A DNA stretch of 40,672 nucleotides from an uncultured marine group I thaumarchaeote. Its GTDB lineage: Archaea > Thermoproteota > Nitrososphaeria > Nitrososphaerales > Nitrosopumilaceae. The notes below the pieces were generated by a model, which was given only the letters and a program-made list of their open reading frames with translations, was not told the DNA's origin and did not search any database. How positions within the stretch are numbered: position 1 is the stretch's first letter; the number at the start of each line of letters is the position of its first letter. The stretch covers positions 1 through 40,672 of the forward strand of contig CACHDH010000002.1 in NCBI GenBank assembly GCA_902578515.1. The letters are read 5' to 3'. The translations under genes and the position numbers were made by a program. Shown here piece after piece: positions 9,681 to 19,045 of this stretch.

Positions 9681-10817
9681 ATCTTCGGCCTTGTCGGTCT
9701 TTTCCCAGGTAAATTCTGATTCGTTTCTTCCAAAATGACCATAACCAGCAGTCTTTTTGTAAATGGGTCTTTTTAGATTCAAATGAGAAACTATTGCAGC
9801 AGGTTTCATGTCAAAGTGTGCATTTAGAATTTTCTCAATCTGTTCTTCAGATATTTTGTTTGTTTCAAATGTGTTAACCATTATAGATAATGGTTGACAG
9901 ACTCCTATGGCATAAGCAATCTGTACTTCACATCTATCTGCAAGACCAGCAGCCACAAGATTTTTTGCAACATATCTGCACATGTAACAAGCAGATCTAT
10001 CCACCTTTGATGGATCCTTTCCCGAAAATGCTCCACCACCATGTCTACCCATTCCACCATACGAATCAACAATAATTTTTCTACCAGTAAGTCCAGCATC
10101 GCCATGAGGTCCTCCAATTTCAAATTTTCCGGTTGGATTTACATGAATCACAATGTCATCACGCCACCAATTTCCACAAACAGGCTTTATCACTTTATCA
10201 ATAATCTGCTTTCTAATCTCCTCATTCGATATCTCAGGATCATGTTGAGTTGAAATTACAATCGTTTCAACCCTTTCTGGTTTGTCATTTACATATGCAA
10301 CAGAAACTTGAGATTTACCATCTGGTCTTACCCATGACAATTCTTTTGATTTTCTAACATCAGCGAGTTTTTTTGTAAGCTTGTGAGCCAGTGATATTGG
10401 CAATGGCATAAGCTCATCAGTTTCATTTGTTGCATAACCAAACATTAATCCCTGGTCGCCTGCTCCTTGCTCCTTTTGTGTTTCTGATACTGTTACTCCT
10501 TGTGAAATATTTGGGCTCTGTGGATCTATCTTTACAACAACTTTGCAAGTTTTTGCATCAAATTTCAATGCAGCATCATCATAACCAATTTCCGCAATAG
10601 TATCCCTCACTACTTTTTCAATGTCAAATTTTCCCTTTGAGGTAACTTCACCAGCAACTGTAACAAAGTCTGTAGTTACTAATGTCTCAACGGCTACTCT
10701 CGAATCTGGATCCTGTCTAAGAAATTCATCTAATATTGCATCAGAAATATGATCACAGACTTTATCTGGATGTCCTTCAGTTACTGACTCTGATGTGAAA
10801 GTATACGTTTTAGACAT
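9657..10817 (-). CDS. metK: S-adenosylmethionine synthetase, bacterial/eukaryal type
   Basis: [48 protein letters not shown]. Confidence 0.97.
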   Translation of the reverse strand: MSKTYTFTSESVTEGHPDKVCDHISDAILDEFLRQDPDSRVAVETLVTTDFVTVAGEVTSKGKFDIEKVVRDTIAEIGYDDAALKFDAKTCKVVVKIDPQSPNISQGVTVSETQKEQGAGDQGLMFGYATNETDELMPLPISLAHKLTKKLADVRKSKELSWVRPDGKSQVSVAYVNDKPERVETIVISTQHDPEISNEEIRKQIIDKVIKPVCGNWWRDDIVIHVNPTGKFEIGGPHGDAGLTGRKIIVDSYGGMGRHGGGAFSGKDPSKVDRSACYMCRYVAKNLVAAGLADRCEVQIAYAIGVCQPLSIMVNTFETNKISEEQIEKILNAHFDMKPAAIVSHLNLKRPIYKKTAGYGHFGRNESEFTWEKTDKAEDLRKAAGL

Positions 10818-10829
10818 TGGTGATACAAT

Positions 10830-11072
10830 CTAAAGCTCGTTTTCTAATTTGATAAAAAGTACATTATTTCCTCGTAGAATTACTCGTCCAAATTTTTCTA
10901 CGGTTTTACCATCATTTAGCTCCTCAGCGTCAGTCATAATCAAATTCATGTAAGAATCAACATTATCGATCTTCCCTCTATATTCAACATCATTTTTCAG
11001 TCTTACAGTCACAGATTTTTTTGTATTTTTTTGTAATGTAGTTAGGGGTCTTTTTGATGTTGTTTGTGACAT
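10830..11072 (-). CDS. Archaeal Sm-like (LSm) RNA-binding protein
   Basis: VTVRLKNDVEYRGKIDNVDSYMNLIMTDAEE (Sm1) and GRVILRGNNVLFI (Sm2). Confidence 0.95.
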   Translation of the reverse strand: MSQTTSKRPLTTLQKNTKKSVTVRLKNDVEYRGKIDNVDSYMNLIMTDAEELNDGKTVEKFGRVILRGNNVLFIKLENEL

Positions 11073-11170
11073 AATATTCTCTGTGTTGCCTCTTTGACAA
11101 CAAAATAAAAGCCTTGCCTATTTGAATGATAAGGAAAATTTCATTAGTTTTCCATGCAAACACTAAATGT

Positions 11171-11821
11171 ATGATTAAAACTGGATTAAAAGAACTAGAT
11201 CAATTCCTTGGTGGTGGAATTAAAGGGGGATTAATTACTAGTATTTCTGGACAGAGTGCTACCGGAAAAACACAATTAGCGTTTCAAATCTGTCTTAATG
11301 CTTTGGATAGTGGGAAGGAGATCCTTTTTCATGATACAACTGGTGAATTTAGACCTGAAAGACTAGTTGAAATGATGGAATATCAGAAAATTAACCCATC
11401 CCTACTTGACAGAATTAAAATAAATCGGGTTACTAATACTGTAGAGCAACTACAATCACTGACAAAAACAACATTTGAAAATTATTCTTTACTAATAGTA
11501 GACAGTGTAACAGATCTTTTCTCATTTGAATACTCAAAAAAAGAACAATCTTTTGAAAAAAATATTTCTTTTATGAAATATATGCATACTTTATCAATAA
11601 TTGCCATTGAAATGCAAATTCCTATAATCATAACTAATACTGTTCGAAGTATTAACAAATATGAAAAGGAAAACTTGGAGGAATCAATCAGTATGTACAT
11701 ACATAATAAGATAAGACTTTCAAAAAATGGTAATGGGTATTCATGTCAAGCTAGCTCTCCTTTTGATAACAAAAAATTTCAATATACTATAATGTCAAAA
11801 GGCCTAACTGATCAATCTTAA
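11171..11821 (+). CDS. RadB-like/RecA-superfamily ATPase
   Basis: From the ATG at 11171: MIKTGLKELDQFLGGGIKGGLITSISGQSATGKTQLAFQ (Walker A) and LLIVDSVTDLF (Walker B). ORF-track start 11126 is probably too far upstream. Confidence 0.8.
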   Translation: MIKTGLKELDQFLGGGIKGGLITSISGQSATGKTQLAFQICLNALDSGKEILFHDTTGEFRPERLVEMMEYQKINPSLLDRIKINRVTNTVEQLQSLTKTTFENYSLLIVDSVTDLFSFEYSKKEQSFEKNISFMKYMHTLSIIAIEMQIPIIITNTVRSINKYEKENLEESISMYIHNKIRLSKNGNGYSCQASSPFDNKKFQYTIMSKGLTDQS

Positions 11822-11853
11822 TCTATTTAATACACTAAGAACGTGTATACACA

Positions 11854-11973
11854 ATGGCAGGATTTACTGAATATATTCCTATTATTACAATTATTTTGTT
11901 TGCTGCAGGAATTGTAGGTGCGATGGTTTATGAGCGAGTTAGAACAAAAAATATTGAAGAGTCATCATCCTGA
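11854..11973 (+). CDS. Small single-TM protein (39 aa), overlaps 5' end of helicase gene out of frame; absent from ORF track
   Basis: MAGFTEYIPIITIILFAAGIVGAMVYERVRTKNIEESSS*; ATG start with a TATA-like TTTAATAC about 25 nt upstream, consistent with a leaderless transcript. Confidence 0.55.
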   Translation: MAGFTEYIPIITIILFAAGIVGAMVYERVRTKNIEESSS

Positions 11974-14683
11974 AGCTTTTCTAGAAGAAAAATTTCATTC
12001 ATTAGGATTTGAACAACTAACTGATATTCAAAAAAGAGCTACACCTATAATTTATCAAAAAATTGATTCATTGATCATAGCTCCAACAGGCTCAGGTAAA
12101 ACAGAATGCTCAGTAATTCCTATTTTTTCGCAGATAAAAGAAACAAAAAAGCAGGGAAAAATCAAAGCACTTTACATTACGCCATTAAGAGCACTTAACC
12201 GAGATGTTTTTCGAAGAATAATCAAATATGCTGAATTGGATGATCTAACAATTCAAGTTAGACATGGCGACACACCACAATCAGTTAGAAAAAAAATCTC
12301 AGAGTCACCACCAGATGTACTAATTACAACACCGGAAACACTAGTTATTCTTCTCACTCAACAGAAAATGTTATCTGCGCTTTCTGAACTAGAACGTGTT
12401 ATAATTGATGAAGTGCATGAGCTTCTTTCCAGTGAACGTGGATCTCAGTTATCCATAAGTCTAGAAAGACTACAGCTTAATTCAAACCAGAAAATTATAC
12501 GGACTGGACTGTCGGCTACTGTTGGAAATGTTGATGATGCTGCGCACTTTCTTGTTGGAACAGAGAAACCATGTAAGATAATTCAAGATAAGTCAATGAG
12601 GAAGTATGATGTTGAAGTAAAATTTGTTAAAGGTTCAATTTCTGAGGTAGCTGATTCAATTATTCAATATGTTGAAAAATTAGAAATAAATTCTCCAGTT
12701 CTTTTGTTCACTAATACTAGGGGTGAATCTGAATTTTTAGCCTCAATTTTAAAAGAAAAAACTGTGATGAATGTAGAGCTGCATCATGGTTCACTGTCAA
12801 AGCAAGTTAGAGAGGAAACAGAGAGCATACTTCGTAGCGGGGCAAGTGGTATAGTTGTATGTACATCATCTCTTGAATTAGGATTAGACATTGGTTCAGT
12901 GGAACTTGTAATTCATTATGGCTCACCACGCCAAGTATCAAAATTAATGCAACGTATAGGCAGAAGTAAGCACTTTCGTAATTCTTCAGCAAGGGGTCTA
13001 ATTATCACAAACAGTGCTGATGATGAATTTGAAACCAAGGCAATTCTTGACAGAATAAAAAATAGTTCTATTGAAGAACAAAAAATTCATGATGATTCGC
13101 TTGATGTTTTAGCCCACCACCTAGTAGGTCTGTCACTCCAGATGGGTGAATTATCTATTGATTTTGCTTATAAAATAATCAAACAAGCCTATCCATTTAG
13201 AAATCTAACATTAGATGAGTTTTGTAATGTTTTAGAGATCTTGGACAGTATCTACATTCTATCCTTTGACAAGAAAAAAATGAAATTCTGGAAAACACGA
13301 AAGGCATTCAGATATTATTTTGAGAATCTATCAACAATTCCAGATATTTTAAAATTCAAAGTATTTGATTCAGTAGGAAAAAAGATCATAGGATCCTTAG
13401 ATCAAAGGTTTGTTGGTGATCATGGTGAAGCAGGGAACATCTTTGTTCTACGTGGAATGCAATGGAGGATACTGAATGTTGATGAAAAGGCTTTACAAGT
13501 AAACGTTGAACCAATTCGAGGCGAACGAAGGAATGTTCCTTATTGGGAAGGAGAAAACATTCCGGTAGATTACAATACAGCGCAAAAAGTTGGGCTATTC
13601 AGGAATAAAGTAAAACGTGGCTCATTATCAATGCTTAACAAAATAATTCCAGAACTAGATTTTAGCGTTATACCAGATGAGAAAACTATTGTAATTGAGT
13701 CCGTAAGAACAGATCGCAATGTTGTGATTCACGCATGTTTTGGTACAAAAATCAATTCAACCCTCGCAACCATACTTTCCTCACTACTAGAATCTATTCT
13801 TGGGCAAGTTGTTCAATCAAGATCAGATGCATACAGAATTGTTTTGGAATCAAACGCAAGAATTAACCAACAGATGATTATCGATGCTTTAATTGAGAAA
13901 TTTGATCTTCGTGATATTGTAACTGCATCATTGATTGGAACACATAACGTTAATTGGAGAACATGGTGTGTTGCAAAAAAATTTGGGATGGTAGGTCGTG
14001 GGGCTATTTATGATAGAAAATCAGGTCGTTTTCTTTACGAACAATATCAAAATACGCCTGTTGTTATGGAATCATTAAGAGAGCTATTCCATGATAAGTT
14101 TGATCTACAATCAACTGAAATCATTTTAAATAAAATTAGAAATAAGGAAATTCAGATTGAGTGGGTTAATGTCAGCAAGTTTTCCAAATTAGCTGAACCA
14201 CTATTAGATCACACTACAAAATATTATTCATCCCCAGCAAGTGTTGATAAGGCAATTCTTGATTTGGTAAAAAAACGGTTATTCAAAGCCAAGCATCGTC
14301 TAATCTGTGTTCGCTGTGGAAAATGGCAGTTAGCTGTAATTACGGAAGATGTAAAGAATCACCTTAGTTGTAAATATTGTAAAAGTAGGCAAATTACAGC
14401 CACATTTTATTCAGATCATGATTTAGTCAAGATCATTCAGAAAAAACATAGTGGGAAAAAACTTTCAACTGAAGAAAATCAAAAATTTAAACGTGCTTGG
14501 AAAGTAGCTTCGTTAATTGAAACTTTTGGTAAAAATGCTATAATTGTTTTATCAGGTTATGGTGTTGGTGCTGATACTGGTGCGAGAATTTTACGAAATA
14601 TGACTGATCAGGAGCTAATGTATAAACAAATTTACGAAGCTGAAAGACAGTATGTAATGACAAGAGGTTTTTGGGATTACTAA
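11930..14683 (+). CDS. Lhr-type SF2 DEAD/DEAH helicase
   Basis: IIAPTGSGKTE, IIDEVHEL, TGLSATVG, SLELGLDIGSVELVIHYGSP, QRIGRSKH; C-terminal Cys4 knuckle CVRC..CKYC. ATG at 11930 (MSELEQ) is a better start than GTG 11918. Confidence 0.93.
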   Translation: MSELEQKILKSHHPEAFLEEKFHSLGFEQLTDIQKRATPIIYQKIDSLIIAPTGSGKTECSVIPIFSQIKETKKQGKIKALYITPLRALNRDVFRRIIKYAELDDLTIQVRHGDTPQSVRKKISESPPDVLITTPETLVILLTQQKMLSALSELERVIIDEVHELLSSERGSQLSISLERLQLNSNQKIIRTGLSATVGNVDDAAHFLVGTEKPCKIIQDKSMRKYDVEVKFVKGSISEVADSIIQYVEKLEINSPVLLFTNTRGESEFLASILKEKTVMNVELHHGSLSKQVREETESILRSGASGIVVCTSSLELGLDIGSVELVIHYGSPRQVSKLMQRIGRSKHFRNSSARGLIITNSADDEFETKAILDRIKNSSIEEQKIHDDSLDVLAHHLVGLSLQMGELSIDFAYKIIKQAYPFRNLTLDEFCNVLEILDSIYILSFDKKKMKFWKTRKAFRYYFENLSTIPDILKFKVFDSVGKKIIGSLDQRFVGDHGEAGNIFVLRGMQWRILNVDEKALQVNVEPIRGERRNVPYWEGENIPVDYNTAQKVGLFRNKVKRGSLSMLNKIIPELDFSVIPDEKTIVIESVRTDRNVVIHACFGTKINSTLATILSSLLESILGQVVQSRSDAYRIVLESNARINQQMIIDALIEKFDLRDIVTASLIGTHNVNWRTWCVAKKFGMVGRGAIYDRKSGRFLYEQYQNTPVVMESLRELFHDKFDLQSTEIILNKIRNKEIQIEWVNVSKFSKLAEPLLDHTTKYYSSPASVDKAILDLVKKRLFKAKHRLICVRCGKWQLAVITEDVKNHLSCKYCKSRQITATFYSDHDLVKIIQKKHSGKKLSTEENQKFKRAWKVASLIETFGKNAIIVLSGYGVGADTGARILRNMTDQELMYKQIYEAERQYVMTRGFWDY

Positions 14684-16119
14684 TTCTTTTTTACAATAGT
14701 TGAAAACGGTGTCAAAAACAATTCAGTTCTACCTTCAAGACCAGCTTTTGCGTTAACAGCAGTAACAGAAATTATCTCCCCACTAGAAAGTCCATCTAGT
14801 AGGATTGCTTGGTTTCTCCACCCTTTAATCCAAATTTGACCGCTATCATCTTCAACAAACATTTCTGATAACAGGATCGTTTCGCCAGTTTTTGTTTGAA
14901 TTTCGCGCTTTTCTGGTTCTTTCAAAATAATGGCTTCTACACAATAATTATTTTCCAATTCAATCTCAGAAATTTTTGTCCTCAGGCTAGATAATTCTGG
15001 TATATTCTGATCATCATCAATTTTTCTTACAAATGAATCATGATTTAGTGTTACAGCATTACCAAAAACTTGTGAAGGCATGCATTCTATAACATCTTCC
15101 ACATTAATAGAATCCAGCATATTTGAGAAGTCTGATAAGTACATCATGTTTTTCTTATTATCTATACCAATTGCAGAAGTTTTATCTCCATCATTTCTTT
15201 TGATTGATGCAATGCGTACAATAATAGGCTCTGACTCTTTTCCTCCCTCAATTTCAACTAACGTTGCCTCATTTCCATGTATTTCGAGACCCTGATTTCC
15301 TATCTTTGTTCTAACACCTAACAACCTAACTTTTGCATCCTGGGAAATAACTTTAGGTAAAAATGATTCATCTTTTCCCCATATGACAACTCCTTTGGTG
15401 GTACCATCTTTCCCTTTCAATCTCATTCTAAGTCCTTTTCCGGGTTCTCCACGACGATTAGTGAATTGTAGTGTAGTGATATTACCATCTATTTTACCAG
15501 AGACAACCATATTGTCTTGATTTTCTTTAACTTCACTAACATCAATCGTTAATTCATCAACTGCTCGAATTTTACTCTCTTTATTGGTTGATTCGATGTT
15601 AGATCCTGAACCAACATTTAGTGTTGGGCTGCCATTAAGATCTGCCTTAACATAAGCCTTGATTATTTTTATCAGATCACCCGGCTTAAGATCTTCAATT
15701 CCTGGCAGGTTAGCTTTTTCATCCCAAAGCTTAACGCTCACAGTAGAATCATTATCATACACAGTCATAGTTCTAAGTAGAAAGGGCGAACCATCTTTTC
15801 TAGAAAATTGCTTTGTAGGTGAAATATTTAGAACTCTACTTTCTATTGATACGTCCTTAGCACCCACGTAAATGTCCTTTAATCCAATTTCAGTTTTCAA
15901 ACTTTGTTTTAATGATATTCCTAAATCTCCCGCAATAAGAAAAAGAGCACCTTCGTCTGTTAAATATCCTGGACCTATCTTTTCCAGTTTTTGTTTAATT
16001 TTATCATCGATATCTTGTTTGGTTAATTCAGGTTTTTGTTCTTGGATCTTTTCTAACAGTTCTTCAAACTCTGACAAGTTGCTCCCTTTAATTTTCCACT
16101 TTTCATCTCTTATTAACAT
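14680..16119 (-). CDS. Multi-OB-fold single-stranded DNA-binding protein (RPA-like)
   Basis: N-terminal LTDEGALFLIAGDLGISL motif of archaeal RPA; repeated OB-like strands (VYDNDSTVSVKLWDEKANLPGIEDLKPGDLIKIIKAYV; GVVIWGKDESF). Confidence 0.88.
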   Translation of the reverse strand: MLIRDEKWKIKGSNLSEFEELLEKIQEQKPELTKQDIDDKIKQKLEKIGPGYLTDEGALFLIAGDLGISLKQSLKTEIGLKDIYVGAKDVSIESRVLNISPTKQFSRKDGSPFLLRTMTVYDNDSTVSVKLWDEKANLPGIEDLKPGDLIKIIKAYVKADLNGSPTLNVGSGSNIESTNKESKIRAVDELTIDVSEVKENQDNMVVSGKIDGNITTLQFTNRRGEPGKGLRMRLKGKDGTTKGVVIWGKDESFLPKVISQDAKVRLLGVRTKIGNQGLEIHGNEATLVEIEGGKESEPIIVRIASIKRNDGDKTSAIGIDNKKNMMYLSDFSNMLDSINVEDVIECMPSQVFGNAVTLNHDSFVRKIDDDQNIPELSSLRTKISEIELENNYCVEAIILKEPEKREIQTKTGETILLSEMFVEDDSGQIWIKGWRNQAILLDGLSSGEIISVTAVNAKAGLEGRTELFLTPFSTIVKKN

Positions 16120-16145
16120 TTAAGGAGTCTAGAATTTCAAGAAAT

Positions 16146-17090
16146 ATGAAATCTGTTTTTGCCAGATCGCTTTTCAAATCATATGATGGAATAAACGCAG
16201 TAGACGGTATAGATCTTGATGTAGATGAGGGACAAATTTTTGGTTTTCTAGGACCTAATGGAGCAGGAAAATCAACTGTGATTAAACTGTTAACTACATT
16301 AATCCAGCCAACTAGTGGAAAAATTTCAGTTCTAGAAATTGATGCTGCAAAGGAACCATTGAGTATAAGGAAAAAAATCGGTGTAGTTTTACAGCAACCA
16401 AGTTATGAACCGACACTAACAGTAGAAAAATCACTTGAGAAATATGGAATGATGTGGAATATTGAAAAAAAAACTAGAATGAATAGAATGGAAGAACTTC
16501 TTTCTGCTTTCAATCTAGTTGATATTAGAAAGAAAAGAAATGAGGATCTTTCCATTGGTCAAAGAAGACGAGTGCAAGTTGCACGTGAATTTATGCATGA
16601 TATGGATCTTTTGTTCTTAGATGAACCGACAGTTGGATTAGATCCAACTGCAAGACGACAGTTATTAGATTTTTTAAAAAATAAAGTAAAGGAAAAAAAT
16701 TTAACGATATTTTACACAACACATGTGCTTACTGAGGCAGAATATTTTTGTGATAATATTGCAATTATTAACAAGGGTAAAATAATCACTGTCGATTCAC
16801 CAAATGGACTAAAAAAAAGATTTGGTCATGAAAAAACAATCGAAATTCATGTTTCCTCTAATACTAGCACATTAGAAAGTATTTTAAAAAATATTAAAGA
16901 TTGTAAAATTGAATTTAACACTGGTGCAACAATTACAATACGTTCCACTGATTCTGAATTTGTTTTAATGAATGTTCTAAAAATTTTAAATCAAAATAAC
17001 ATAGTAATAGATGATTTATCTGCAATGCCAACAAACCTAGAAGACATATTTCTGAAAGTTGTGAGTGATTCTAATGCATCCGATAATTAG
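16146..17090 (+). CDS. ABC transporter ATP-binding protein (ABC-2 family export)
   Basis: GFLGPNGAGKSTVIKLL, LSIGQRRRVQVARE, LLFLDEPTVGLDP. Confidence 0.96.
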   Translation: MKSVFARSLFKSYDGINAVDGIDLDVDEGQIFGFLGPNGAGKSTVIKLLTTLIQPTSGKISVLEIDAAKEPLSIRKKIGVVLQQPSYEPTLTVEKSLEKYGMMWNIEKKTRMNRMEELLSAFNLVDIRKKRNEDLSIGQRRRVQVAREFMHDMDLLFLDEPTVGLDPTARRQLLDFLKNKVKEKNLTIFYTTHVLTEAEYFCDNIAIINKGKIITVDSPNGLKKRFGHEKTIEIHVSSNTSTLESILKNIKDCKIEFNTGATITIRSTDSEFVLMNVLKILNQNNIVIDDLSAMPTNLEDIFLKVVSDSNASDN

Positions 17091-17835
17091 ATTAGTTAAT
17101 AGAAATATTACCATCTCGGTAAATCCAGGTTTTTTAATCTGGCAGGTAATTTTTCCTTTGATTTGGATTTTTGTAGCTGGTTTTGCATACACTGCATTAA
17201 TTGATAACGTGTCTTTTGGAACTAAGAATCTAACCTATCCGGCATTCCTAGCTTCTGGCATGATTGGTTTCAATATTATGAACAGTACTCTGATTTCTGG
17301 AATTATAATTTGGAATGATAGACGACATGGAATGTTTGAACAGATAATGTCAGGTCCATTCACACGATCAAATTATATTCTTAGTAACATCGTAACTATT
17401 GCAATAGTTGGTTTAGTTAGCGCAATATTAATCGCAGCAGTTGGCTATCCAGTATTTTTCCAATCAGTAGAGTTTAGTATAGTTACAATTCCACTAATAG
17501 TTTTCAGTTCAATTGTTGGTGCAATATTATTTGGTTCTATCGCCTCAATTATTTCTGCAAGATTACGTTCAAGCGAGGGATTTAATGTAATAATAAACAC
17601 AGTTTTTATTTTCTTTGCTTTTGTTAGTACTGCCTTTTATCCTGCTGCAGGTGCACCACAACCACTTGCAACCATATTTTATTTGAATCCATTAACATAC
17701 CTTGTGGACATAATCCGAGCTGGGATTTTTGGTACTATTACAGAATTTGTTATTTTAGAAATGGTAGTTTTGATAACATTGGCTTCTATTCTTTTTGTTA
17801 TCGCAACAAAATTGTTGACTAGAATGGATTTTTAA
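17074..17835 (+). CDS. ABC-2 type transporter permease
   Basis: Six-TM-like hydrophobic protein; ATG at 17074 (MHPIIRLVNRN), overlapping the ATPase gene. Confidence 0.92.
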   Translation: MHPIIRLVNRNITISVNPGFLIWQVIFPLIWIFVAGFAYTALIDNVSFGTKNLTYPAFLASGMIGFNIMNSTLISGIIIWNDRRHGMFEQIMSGPFTRSNYILSNIVTIAIVGLVSAILIAAVGYPVFFQSVEFSIVTIPLIVFSSIVGAILFGSIASIISARLRSSEGFNVIINTVFIFFAFVSTAFYPAAGAPQPLATIFYLNPLTYLVDIIRAGIFGTITEFVILEMVVLITLASILFVIATKLLTRMDF

Positions 17836-17840
17836 AAAAA

Positions 17841-17912
17841 TAGCCCGGCCCGGACTCGAACCGAGGTCAAAGGCTCCAAGGGCCCCTATGCTTGCCACTA
17901 CACTACCGGGCT
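17841..17912 (-). tRNA. tRNA-Gln(UUG), with apparent C33
   Basis: Folded by hand: acceptor AGCCCGG/CCGGGCT, D arm GTGT-AGTGGCAA-GCAT, anticodon arm GGGGC-CCUUGGA-GCCUU, T arm CTCGG-TTCGAGT-CCGGG, discriminator A, no encoded CCA, followed by T7. Confidence 0.87.
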
Positions 17913-17949
17913 TCGTCATTTTTTTTCATTATCCCCTTATAACATTACT

Positions 17950-18981
17950 TCAAACAGATTTCATTGTTTTTACAAGTGTAAGATAAGGGTCTTCCATAGA
18001 ATTCATCATTTTTTTAGAGCGTTTTTTTATACCTAAATTGGATGACCTAAGAATTTTTTCAATTGAATTTGCTATTTGCTTAGGGTTTGTTTTTCTTATT
18101 ACCAATTTTTTCTTCACAAGGTAGGCTTCTATAATATTTGGCACTGCATTATATGAAATCGTTGGGATACCAAGCAGTGCGGATTCAGCAGTCATTGTTC
18201 CACCAGATCCAATAAAAACATCAGTGTTTTCCAATAATTTTTTACTATCAACAACTTTGTTTAAGACTCTAATTTTCTTACCAAAAACTTGTTCTAAGTG
18301 TTTAACCTGGGAAGAATATCTTCCCATTACAACTATTTCTTCATTAGAAAAATTTTTGAGTATTTCTTTGATAATAGGAATTGCTGGTCTTCTTTTTGTT
18401 GAATATGATGCATATTCCTCTTCAACTCTCACTAAAATTATTTTTCTTACATTTTTTTTGCTTCTGGTTTTATTATTTTTTGAAATCTTACGTTTCGCGA
18501 TTATGGCAGCATCAATCGCTCTATAACTGACAATATCTTTGCTATCTATGCCAAATTTTGTGAATTCCTTTTTTGGAATAATCCATGGGATAAGCAGTTT
18601 TTGTACTAGTGGTACAACAAGCCGCATAACAGCTGTAGCATGTGGTGAATCAGAAAAACAGATGTGGGAGATACCCAATCCATAGGATACTCTTGCCGCT
18701 TCAGGAGAACAGAAGCTCACTGTTATATCGGGCGAAAACTGCTTTATCCTTAAAGATAGTGATTTTGACCTATGCAGACTAGCATTTAGTTTGTCATGTC
18801 TTTTAGTTCCTCCATGTTTTCCTATTATTTTCAGCTTAAGATCTCGTATTTTTGCTAATTGTGTAACTTGCTGATAATCACGTGATGTACATAAGACAGT
18901 ATGATTTTTTTTAATGCGTTTAATCATTGGTTCAAAAAAAAGAAGCTGTTTTGGAGTTAAAACATCAAACCAAACCTTCAA
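17950..18981 (-). CDS. DUF354 family glycosyltransferase-like protein
   Basis: MKVWFDVLTPKQLLFFEPMIKRIKKNHTVLCTSRDYQQV and VDSKKLLENTDVFIGSGGTMTAESALLGIPTISY. Confidence 0.85.
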   Translation of the reverse strand: MKVWFDVLTPKQLLFFEPMIKRIKKNHTVLCTSRDYQQVTQLAKIRDLKLKIIGKHGGTKRHDKLNASLHRSKSLSLRIKQFSPDITVSFCSPEAARVSYGLGISHICFSDSPHATAVMRLVVPLVQKLLIPWIIPKKEFTKFGIDSKDIVSYRAIDAAIIAKRKISKNNKTRSKKNVRKIILVRVEEEYASYSTKRRPAIPIIKEILKNFSNEEIVVMGRYSSQVKHLEQVFGKKIRVLNKVVDSKKLLENTDVFIGSGGTMTAESALLGIPTISYNAVPNIIEAYLVKKKLVIRKTNPKQIANSIEKILRSSNLGIKKRSKKMMNSMEDPYLTLVKTMKSV

Positions 18982-19045
18982 GAATTTGATTGAATTTCAA
19001 ACTGCAATAAGTATTTCTTAGCCTAGATTCTAGTATGAATACAAT

